Assembly (NCBI GenBank): GCA_900553965.1
Contig: USFX01000008.1
Coordinates: forward strand, 1 to 26,537
Source: an uncultured Prevotella sp.
GTDB taxonomy: Bacteria > Bacteroidota > Bacteroidia > Bacteroidales > Bacteroidaceae
DNA length: 26,537 nucleotides
Direction of reading: 5' to 3'
The notes beneath the pieces are model-generated. The model was not told where the DNA came from. It did no database searches and worked only from the letters and a program-made list of their open reading frames with translations. Of the stretch, positions 14,647-21,071 are shown one piece after another (position 1 is the stretch's first letter; the number at the start of each line of letters is the position of its first letter). The position numbers and the translations under genes are program-made.

Positions 14647-15960
14647 ATGGAACGGAAGATAATAAAACAGCTGAGAGAGTGGAAAGAATCCTCACACCGG
14701 AAACCGCTCATTCTTCTTGGTGCGCGTCAGGTGGGAAAGACTTGGATTATGAAGCATTTTGGAGAACTTGAATTTGAGAATGTGGCTTATGTCAACTGCG
14801 ATGAAGAGCCGTTGGCTAAGGATTTGTTTGAGTCAGATTATGACATACCGAGGATTCTGCTCATGCTTCAGGCTATTACAGGAACGCGGGTGGAAGCAGG
14901 CCGGACACTAATCATATTTGACGAACTTCAGGAAGTTAGGCGTGGGCTGCATTGCCTGAAATATTTTCAAGAGAATGCTCCGGAGTATCATGTGATTGCG
15001 GCCGGTTCGCTGCTCGGTGTCACAATCGGACGCGGTGAGTCCTTTCCTGTTGGAAAGGTCAACATGCTCAACATGTATCCGATGGATTTTGAGGAGTTTT
15101 TGATGGCTACGGGCAATGTCCCGTTATGTGAACTGCTGCATCAGCCGGGGTGGGAGATGGCCGACGTGCTCCGCACAAAATACATAGAATTTCTCCGCCA
15201 GTATTATTTTGTTGGTGGCATGCCGGAAGTTGTTGCTGGATATGTAGGAAATCATGATTTGAAGGAGGTGCGTCGCAGACAGCGTGAGATACTTGACGCT
15301 TACAGGCGTGACATATCCAAGCATACGACGGCGACAGAGACGGTCCGTATCGGACAGGTTTTGAGTTCGCTTCCGTCGCAGCTGGCCAAGGAAAACAAGA
15401 AGTTCATTTATAATGTAATCAAGAAAGGAGCGCGGGCTACGGAGTATGAACTTGCCATACAGTGGCTGATAGATGCGGGCATAGTTCATAAGGTTTGCCG
15501 TGTCAAGGAGCTGCAGATGCCGGTCAAGTTTTATGAAGACCTTGGGGCGTTCAAGCTCTTCTTGCTTGATTGTGGATTGTTGGGCTGTATGGTCGGGGCT
15601 CCGGCCAGTCAGATGTTGATTGGGGACAATGTGTTCACGGAGTTTAAGGGGACCTTTACTGAACAGTTTGTTCTTCAGCAGCTTGCCGCAATGAGCGTTC
15701 CTGTCTATTATTGGAGCAGTGAGACGACATCGGCCGAGATTGATTTTGTGATACAGACGGACGAGCGGGTGATTCCTGTTGAAGTCAAGGCGGAAGTGAA
15801 TGTCCGGTCGCGGTCGATGGCTGAGTATATAAAGAATCATCCGGTTCAGAACCTGAAAGGTCTTCGCATATCCATGCTCGGCTATCGTGACCAGGAGTGG
15901 ATGGAGAACATACCGCTGTATGGCGTACAGAAATATTTTGATGAGGATGCTGGAATATGA
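14647..15960 (+). CDS. AAA ATPase with DUF4143 C-terminal domain
   Basis: A 437-aa cytoplasmic ATP-binding protein of the AAA_14/DUF4143 type, common and often multi-copy in Bacteroidales. Walker A GARQVGKT is at residues 25-32 and Walker B LIIFDELQ at 88-95. A sensor-like AAGSLLGV follows, then GESFPVGKV and LNMYPMDFEEF, which are characteristic of the family. The DUF4143 region has EIDFVI (364-369) and PVEVKAE (377-383). This D...ExK spacing resembles a PD-(D/E)xK nuclease-like core, though many family members may be inactive. The biological role is not established. Three phased repeats lie in the upstream region and a 36-bp hairpin follows the stop. Confidence 0.85.
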   Translation: MERKIIKQLREWKESSHRKPLILLGARQVGKTWIMKHFGELEFENVAYVNCDEEPLAKDLFESDYDIPRILLMLQAITGTRVEAGRTLIIFDELQEVRRGLHCLKYFQENAPEYHVIAAGSLLGVTIGRGESFPVGKVNMLNMYPMDFEEFLMATGNVPLCELLHQPGWEMADVLRTKYIEFLRQYYFVGGMPEVVAGYVGNHDLKEVRRRQREILDAYRRDISKHTTATETVRIGQVLSSLPSQLAKENKKFIYNVIKKGARATEYELAIQWLIDAGIVHKVCRVKELQMPVKFYEDLGAFKLFLLDCGLLGCMVGAPASQMLIGDNVFTEFKGTFTEQFVLQQLAAMSVPVYYWSSETTSAEIDFVIQTDERVIPVEVKAEVNVRSRSMAEYIKNHPVQNLKGLRISMLGYRDQEWMENIPLYGVQKYFDEDAGI

Positions 15961-15975
15961 GCAAAGCCGTCCTGG

Positions 15976-16074
15976 CGTTAAAATCTTCAGCCAACTGACG
16001 GAATTAGGCGTGATTTCTTCAACGTGACTGACGGAATTACGCCTAATTCCGTCAGTTGGCTGAAGATTTTAACG
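15976..16074 (+). terminator. 36-bp perfect inverted repeat with a nested alternative hairpin
   Basis: Arms 15976-16011 and 16039-16074 are perfectly complementary over 36 bp, with more wobble pairs possible inward, and GGGTTTTT follows. The 13-mer ACTGACGGAATTA occurs at 15994-16006 and 16027-16039 and inverted at 16044-16056. The second and third copies can form a separate stem with loop CGCC. The two folds exclude each other. It lies 16 bp after the ATPase stop and probably ends its transcript. Confidence 0.8.
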
Positions 16075-16226
16075 GGTTTTTATATTTTCAATTCATAGAA
16101 CTTGTATCTTTTCAGGTATATATAAACCTTACATCTGACGGACGGCCGATTAAGACGAATATATATTCTTACAAAATAGCGTGCGCGGAAAATTCTGTTT
16201 TAGCGCGTTTTCATGGTGTTTTTGAT

Positions 16227-16485
16227 GCCGTAAGGGCCTTGTTGGTTTTGGGTGACTGGCCGCGGCTGACGGATTTTCAGGGCATCGGGAGACCGGGAGG
16301 GCCTTGCGGCTTTTCCGGAGCGGAGAAAACGGCGGGTTTGTGATGCTGAAAAATGTCCGTAAAAGCTACTGTTTTTCTGCCGTAAGGGCCTTACGGGGTC
16401 ACCGCGGGGCCGCTTTGAGAGTGCAACGGCGGCCTCGTTGCAATGCCGCGGGGGCCCCGTTGCAGACCAATAAGGCCCTTACGGC
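16227..16485. repeat. GC-rich palindromic repeat cluster
   Basis: The 14-mer GCCGTAAGGGCCTT occurs at 16227-16240 and 16379-16392 and inverted at 16472-16485. Around the second copy, 16380-16396 is a 17-nt palindrome with only its central base unpaired. Between the inverted copies lie TGCAACG (16422-16428) and CGTTGCA at 16436-16442 and 16458-16464. This is a REP-like mosaic. No protein is encoded. Confidence 0.65.
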
Positions 16486-16754
16486 GAGACCGTCGCGGCG
16501 CCGTTGTCTTCTGACGGGATAGCGGCCGTTTGTATGTGGTTGTGGATGAACGGGTTATGAAAAGTGTAAAGATTGCGTCACGGCTACCCCTGAATTTTGA
16601 TACGCGCGTGCTTGTGATATTTGCGCCCTCGCCAAATATTTTTTGAAAAGTGGTTGCTCTCGTGGGCGTAAAAATGGTATTTTTAATTACAGATTTATTG
16701 ATTATGGTCTTTCACAAGCAGGATCATTCTCTCACGCTGTAGCGGAAATAATGG

Positions 16755-16917
16755 AAGGAACTTGTAGAGACGTCACACCGTGGCGTCTCCCTGCCCACGG
16801 TGTTGTGTCTGGTGTGTCAAAATAGTTGCCTTTCGTTATTTCATACCTCTGATACGCACATCCTGTTAGCATCGTTGCATGTGAGACGCCACGATGTGAC
16901 GTCTCTACAGGTCCTTT
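16755..16917. mobile_element. MITE-like element with 27-bp inverted termini
   Basis: Arms 16763-16789 and 16883-16909 are complementary at 26 of 27 positions, and matching AAGGA/TCCTT flanks extend the pair. The middle is 93 bp with no gene. Each arm is itself nearly palindromic (GAGACGTCAC with GTGGCGTCTC), so the element can fold as one long or two short hairpins. Similar GTAGAGACG repeats are dispersed in many bacterial genomes. No transposase is present and target duplications are not evident. Confidence 0.55.
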
Positions 16918-17043
16918 CGTTTCTTCCGGACAGCCGTGAATTTAATCAATGCTCACTTATCTTCGTGAACCATGGATTTTGGTTTGCCGGCCTGATGTAG
17001 ATTAACGTTTTCTTTCCTGATTTGCTGTTTCATCCCGTAGGCA

Positions 17044-17061
17044 CCCTCCCCTTGGGGAGGG
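17044..17061. repeat. C/G-tract hairpin repeat
   Basis: CCCTCCCC at 17044-17051 and GGGGAGGG at 17054-17061 form an 8-bp stem. It is followed by CTGGGGTGGGG and CTGGGGCGGGG-like words. This is a widespread type of intergenic bacterial repeat. It creates a spurious proline-rich frame on the minus strand. Confidence 0.55.
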
Positions 17062-17189
17062 CTGGGGTGGGGCCGCTGGGGCGGGGTCATGAACCGTGGC
17101 TGGCTTGTCCGTGGCCCACATTTCAATAGTTTTTTCGCCCGTTTTGTTACTTTTTCCGCAAAAACGGGGCTGATTATCAATTAATTGTT

Positions 17190-17197
17190 TAATTTTG
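17190..17197 (+). promoter_or_regulatory. Putative -7 box of the redox locus
   Basis: TAATTTTG fits TAnnTTTG and lies 33 bp before the ATG at 17231. No TTTG stands 19-21 bp upstream. Confidence 0.5.
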
Positions 17198-17230
17198 CAA
17201 AAGCATTAGTAACGAACTTTAATTATTGAT

Positions 17231-17716
17231 ATGAGAAAATTTATAGTTTTGGCGATAATGGCCGTGGCAATGGCAATAGACGCCTCGGCACAGCTGCCGG
17301 CAGTGACTTTGAAGGACATCAGCGGAAAGACCGTGCGTACGGACGAGCTCTCGAACGACGGAAAACCGTTCATCATCTCGTTCTTCGCGACATGGTGCAA
17401 GCCTTGCAACCGCGAGCTGTCGGCCATCAGCGAAGTCTATGACGAGTGGCGCGAGGAGACCGGCGTCAAGGTCATCGCCGTGAGCATCGACCAGGCGCAG
17501 AACATCAACAAGGTCAAGCCCCTCGTGGACAACAACGGCTGGGAATATGACGTGCTGCTCGACCCCAACAGCGACTTCAAGCGTGCGCTGGGCATACAGA
17601 TGATTCCCTATGTCATCATCGTCGACGGCAAGGGCAACATCGTCTATAAGCACAACGGCTATACCGACGGCGCCGAGGTGGAGCTGATCGAGAAGGTGCG
17701 TGAACTGGTTAAGTAA
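17231..17716 (+). CDS. TlpA/ResA-like periplasmic thioredoxin
   Basis: A 161-aa exported thiol-disulfide oxidoreductase. The signal peptide is MRKFIVLAIMAVAMAIDASA, and the mature protein begins QLPAVTLKDISGKTV. The active site WCKPC has C56 and C59 in FFATWCKPCNREL, the normal TlpA/ResA context. The cis-proline loop is GIQMIPYVIIVDG (P126). It probably reduces disulfides in envelope proteins, receiving electrons from a membrane partner not encoded here. It starts a plus-strand locus in which two further genes carry CxxC motifs, and the next ORF starts 17 bp after its stop. Codon use is much GC-richer than in the SusC operon. Confidence 0.88.
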   Translation: MRKFIVLAIMAVAMAIDASAQLPAVTLKDISGKTVRTDELSNDGKPFIISFFATWCKPCNRELSAISEVYDEWREETGVKVIAVSIDQAQNINKVKPLVDNNGWEYDVLLDPNSDFKRALGIQMIPYVIIVDGKGNIVYKHNGYTDGAEVELIEKVRELVK

Positions 17717-17732
17717 AAAAGCGGATTGCGTG

Positions 17733-19454
17733 ATGACTATACTGAAAAACAGCAGATTCTACAGCCTTGCCGCCGCAGCGCTGATGTCACTCGCGGCCAT
17801 GGCCCAGAGCGACGGCCAGAAGACCGTCACCGTCACCGGAAGCATCCAGAGTGACATACTCATTCCGGAGGAAGACGCGAAAATTGGCACGGACAAGTAC
17901 AGCGAATGGGGACTGACCAACACCTATGCTGACGTGAACGTGATGAGCAAATACGACGAGAACGAATATCTCGACGCCGGCCTCCGGATGGAATATCTCG
18001 ACCACCCGCTGCCGGGATTTGACAAGAAATTCAAGGGATGGGGAGTGGGCAACGCCTACGTGCGTTTCCACATGAAGCGCGTCGAGGTCACGGCCGGTAA
18101 CTTCTATGAGCAGTTCGGCTCCGGATTTATCCTCCGCACATACGAGGAGCGCAGTCTCGGCGTCGACAACTCGCTGCTCGGAGGCCGCGTGACGGTAACG
18201 CCGGTCGATGGTGTCACCATCAAGGCGCTCACGGGAAAGCAGCGCAACTACTGGACCTACAACGACGCCCTCATCTCCGGTGCCGACGTTGAAATCGGTC
18301 TGGAGAACTGGATCCGCCCGTTCCGCGACAACGGGACATATCTGACGCTGGGCGCCTCGTTCGTCAACAAGAACGAGAAGGACGAAGTCATCCAGCTGAA
18401 CGACAACCCGCTGTACCGCCTCAATCTGCCCCGCAATGTCAATGCCTTTGACGTCAGGGCACGGTTCCAGAAAGGCGGACTCAACGTTCTGGCCGAATAT
18501 GCCCAGAAGTCTCAGGACCCCGTCTACGACAAGCTCTATCCGTATATCTACCGCAAGGGCTACGTGGCCATGCTCTCCGGCTCCTATTCGCAGCGCGGAC
18601 TGAGCCTCCTTCTGCAGGCCAAGCGCAGCGACAACATGGCGTTCAAGAGCCGCCGCCGTCTCGACGAGGGCGCGCTGACGTCGTCGTTCATCAACCATCT
18701 GCCGGCCTTCACGCTCGACCATACCTATGCTCTGGCCGCCCTCTATCCCTATGCGACCAACGCCAACGGCGAGTGGGCCTATCAGGCGGAGCTGGGATAT
18801 AACTTCAAGAAGCGCACTGTGCTCGGCGGAAAATACGGTACGAAGGTCAAGCTCAACTACTCCCACGTCCACGGCATCAACCGCACCGACCGCTCGGGGA
18901 CGATGACCGCTCCCGGCGGCTACGGCACCGACGGCTACGGCTCGGCGTTCTGGAAGTGGGGCGACGGAATGTACTATCAGGACCTTGACGTTCAGGTGGA
19001 GAAGAAGTTGACGAAGTCGTTCAAGCTCAACCTCATGTACATGAACCAGTTCTATAACCAGACCGTTGTCGAGGGCCATGGCGGCATGATTCACTCCGAC
19101 ATCTTCGTGGCCGAAGGCAAATATCAGTTCAACCGCAAGTTCACCCTGCGCGGTGAGGCACAGTATCTCTCCACCGACCACGAGAGCGGCGACTGGGCTT
19201 TCGGACTGCTTGAGCTGTCGATACTCCCGCGCTTCATGGTCACGATCAGCGACATGTACGGCCGTCCTTACGTCGGAAGCGAGTATCAGTCGCGCGAACA
19301 TTATTATTCCGGATATGTCACTTACGCCCATGGAGGCCACCGTCTGCAGCTCGGCTACGGCCGTACGCGCGCCGGATACAACTGCTCCGGAGGTGTCTGC
19401 CGCTATGTTCCGGCGTCCAAGGGTATGACCGTTTCGTATAACTATAATTTCTAA
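17733..19454 (+). CDS. DUF6029-like outer-membrane beta-barrel protein
   Basis: 573 aa from the ATG at 17733. An in-frame ATG at 17700 would overlap the thioredoxin gene and place 11 polar residues before the signal peptide, so it is not preferred. The signal peptide ends near AAAALMSLAAMAQ. The mature protein is rich in alternating aromatic beta strands (LRMEYLDHPL, NAYVRFHMKRVEV, LGYNFKKRTVLGGKYG) and ends MTVSYNYNF with a terminal phenylalanine, as in outer-membrane barrels. Size, the GGVCRYVPASKG motif near the end and the adjacent thioredoxin and Omp28-like genes fit the DUF6029 family. Function is unknown. The paired cysteines C556 and C561 (NCSGGVC) could be a disulfide. Confidence 0.78.
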   Translation: MTILKNSRFYSLAAAALMSLAAMAQSDGQKTVTVTGSIQSDILIPEEDAKIGTDKYSEWGLTNTYADVNVMSKYDENEYLDAGLRMEYLDHPLPGFDKKFKGWGVGNAYVRFHMKRVEVTAGNFYEQFGSGFILRTYEERSLGVDNSLLGGRVTVTPVDGVTIKALTGKQRNYWTYNDALISGADVEIGLENWIRPFRDNGTYLTLGASFVNKNEKDEVIQLNDNPLYRLNLPRNVNAFDVRARFQKGGLNVLAEYAQKSQDPVYDKLYPYIYRKGYVAMLSGSYSQRGLSLLLQAKRSDNMAFKSRRRLDEGALTSSFINHLPAFTLDHTYALAALYPYATNANGEWAYQAELGYNFKKRTVLGGKYGTKVKLNYSHVHGINRTDRSGTMTAPGGYGTDGYGSAFWKWGDGMYYQDLDVQVEKKLTKSFKLNLMYMNQFYNQTVVEGHGGMIHSDIFVAEGKYQFNRKFTLRGEAQYLSTDHESGDWAFGLLELSILPRFMVTISDMYGRPYVGSEYQSREHYYSGYVTYAHGGHRLQLGYGRTRAGYNCSGGVCRYVPASKGMTVSYNYNF

Positions 19455-19477
19455 GCCGACACTGATTTATTCCTATT

Positions 19478-20338
19478 ATGAAGAAAATAAGAAACATCAT
19501 ATACGCAATGGCCTGCGCCGTCCTGACGCTGGCTTCATGTGACACGGTGGACGAGAACGACCGCTATCTGGCCTACGACGACGGACTCAGCGGCGTCACC
19601 GACGGGACGGACGAGAGCGGCCGCCCCACGTCGGTCCAGCGTGCCGTGCTCATCGAGGATTTCACGGGACAGATGTGTGTCAACTGTCCCAATGCCGTTC
19701 CCGTCATCGAAGGGCTGGAACATGCCTATCCCGGCAAGATTGTCGCCGTGGCGATTCATTCGGGATTGATATTGCCTACTACTGGCAATCTTGCTTTGCA
19801 CACGCCAATCGGTGAGCAGTATTATAAGGATGCCGGTTCTCCGTCCCAGCCGTCCGGACGTATCGGTCGTATGGGAGTCAAGTCGATTGACTATTGGGGA
19901 AGTTCAGCACTGGACGTCCTGAAACTTCAGTCGCCCGTATGGCTCGGTGTCAGCAACACCTACGATGAGGCAACGCGCAAGGTGACCATCGCCGTCGAGG
20001 CGTATGGCATTGAGGCCGCTTCCGGCAACCTGCAGATCTGGCTTACGGAAGATGGCATCGTTGCTCCGCAGATAACACCGGATGGCCCGAATGCGGCTTA
20101 CGTTCACAACCATGTCTTCCGCGACGCCGTCAACGGCGCTTACGGCGAACCGTTTGCCGTAGCCAAGGGCGAGGAAAAGACCGTGACGGCAGAGGCTACG
20201 CTGGCTGCCCATTGGGTGGCCGACAACATGTCGGTGGTCGCCTTTGTCTATGACGCCGGCGGTGTGCTCCATGTCGTCAAGCAGCCGGTTGTTTCGAAGC
20301 CGGACGAGACGGAGGATGCAGATGAATCGATAGAGTAA
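19478..20338 (+). CDS. Omp28-like lipoprotein with CxxC motif
   Basis: A 286-aa lipoprotein with lipobox LASC (C21). The body starts with AVLIEDFTGQMCVNCPNAVP, placing a CxxC at C67-C70. This is the pattern of the Omp28-related outer-membrane family, named from Porphyromonas gingivalis and built on a thioredoxin-like fold. The rest includes IVAVAIHSGL and PSQPSGRIGR, also usual in the family, and a beta-rich C-terminal half. It ends in an acidic tail (DETEDADESIE). Outer-membrane attachment and thiol chemistry are inferred from the lipobox and CxxC. Bases about 19755-19915 are AT-richer than the flanks, a possible recombination patch. Confidence 0.82.
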   Translation: MKKIRNIIYAMACAVLTLASCDTVDENDRYLAYDDGLSGVTDGTDESGRPTSVQRAVLIEDFTGQMCVNCPNAVPVIEGLEHAYPGKIVAVAIHSGLILPTTGNLALHTPIGEQYYKDAGSPSQPSGRIGRMGVKSIDYWGSSALDVLKLQSPVWLGVSNTYDEATRKVTIAVEAYGIEAASGNLQIWLTEDGIVAPQITPDGPNAAYVHNHVFRDAVNGAYGEPFAVAKGEEKTVTAEATLAAHWVADNMSVVAFVYDAGGVLHVVKQPVVSKPDETEDADESIE

Positions 20339-20360
20339 TAATATAATAAGGATATAGGAT

Positions 20361-21041
20361 ATGAAGATTTTTACCCGAACATTGTTTATGGCCGTGGCGC
20401 TCATGGCCTTTCATGTAAGTATGAACGCACAGGTGGACAACACGTTCCGCTTCGTTGACAACAAAACAGGAAATGAAATACCCGATGGCGGTACATATAC
20501 GGCTGAAGCAAAATTGATAGATAAGTTCCCGACGGTTCCCGGTCTTGTTGTCTCGTTGGAGGCTCCGTTTGACATATCGGTTGAGAACACATCCGCACAG
20601 GACGCTTATGTCTCGGCAATCGTCACAACAGAAAGCATGTCAAGCGGAACATTGCAGTTCTGTTTTCCAAAAGATTGTGAGTCATACCTTCCTATCATAG
20701 AGACAGCCAACGGCCCGATTGCAGCGGGAGCAAGTCAGGATTTGCACTCAGAATGGCTTCCCGAGAAAGAACAGTATGGTACGGCGAAGTTCACCATCCA
20801 GCTGCGCCTGATGGCTCTGAACCCGCTTCTCGGAACATGTTCTTTCGTTGCCAACGGTCCGAAAATCACCGTTGACTGCACCTATGACGATCCGGCCGGC
20901 ATTTCCGATGCGACAATGACCGACACAAAGACTGAAACGTCGCGCTATTCTCTTGACGGCCGCAAGCTGACGTCGCCCGCCCGCGGCATCAACATCGTCA
21001 GAATGGCTGACGGAACGGTGCGCAAGGTCTTGACTAAGTGA
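20361..21041 (+). CDS. Small secreted protein with C-terminal sorting-like motif
   Basis: A 226-aa exported protein of unrecognised family. The signal peptide is MKIFTRTLFMAVALMAFHVSMNAQ. Residues about 25-170 look like a single beta-sandwich, with DNKTGNEIPDGGTYTAEAKL and ALNPLLGTCSFVANG. The four cysteines in FCFPKDC and GTCSFV...VDC could form two disulfides, which suits its place beside thioredoxin-like genes. The last 35 residues (GISDATM ... RYSLDGRKLTSPARGINIVR ... RKVLTK) match the tails of the proteins at 10306 and 21072 and resemble a type IX sorting signal. It starts 22 bp after the Omp28-like gene. Confidence 0.72.
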   Translation: MKIFTRTLFMAVALMAFHVSMNAQVDNTFRFVDNKTGNEIPDGGTYTAEAKLIDKFPTVPGLVVSLEAPFDISVENTSAQDAYVSAIVTTESMSSGTLQFCFPKDCESYLPIIETANGPIAAGASQDLHSEWLPEKEQYGTAKFTIQLRLMALNPLLGTCSFVANGPKITVDCTYDDPAGISDATMTDTKTETSRYSLDGRKLTSPARGINIVRMADGTVRKVLTK

Positions 21042-21071
21042 TAATAATTATATATAAGTAGTTTATTTATT

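Larger units (their letters stand above)
16075..17189. other. 1.1-kb repeat-rich region without a credible gene
   Basis: No open frame here has a start, composition or motif that looks real. The few open frames begin in repeats or at TTG. The region contains GC-rich palindromes (16227-16485), a MITE-like inverted repeat (16755-16917) and a G/C-tract hairpin (17044-17061), separated by AT-rich non-coding DNA. Base composition swings sharply along it. It may be a sink for small mobile or structural repeats between the ATPase and the redox locus. Confidence 0.6.

Noticed and set aside
14477..14662. 61-codon plus-strand frame with YPRKSV repeated every 11 residues
   Set aside because: The peptide repeat follows from the 15-bp DNA repeats at 33-bp spacing, a multiple of three. 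The DNA copies are identical and the frame runs through the -7 promoter box, so a regulatory DNA repeat explains it.
15976..16074. Insertion-sequence termini or an attachment site
   Set aside because: Arms are adjacent with a 27-base centre, no gene lies between them, and position right after a stop codon with a following T-run fits a transcript end better.
16056..16522. Open frames in the GC-rich repeat region
   Set aside because: One begins at TTG inside the 36-bp hairpin, and the others run through palindromes. None has family features or a promoter.
16953..17180. 75-codon minus-strand frame with HPSPPQGEGA
   Set aside because: It is produced by the C/G-tract hairpin repeat at 17044-17061, a known source of spurious frames.
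17700..17732. Upstream in-frame ATG for the DUF6029-like gene
   Set aside because: It overlaps the thioredoxin gene and adds a polar stretch before the signal peptide. The ATG at 17733 gives a normal signal peptide.
17787..19340. 517-codon open frame antisense to the DUF6029-like gene
   Set aside because: It is a shadow caused by GC-rich third positions of the real gene. It has no signal, motif or promoter and the translation is valine/arginine-rich noise.
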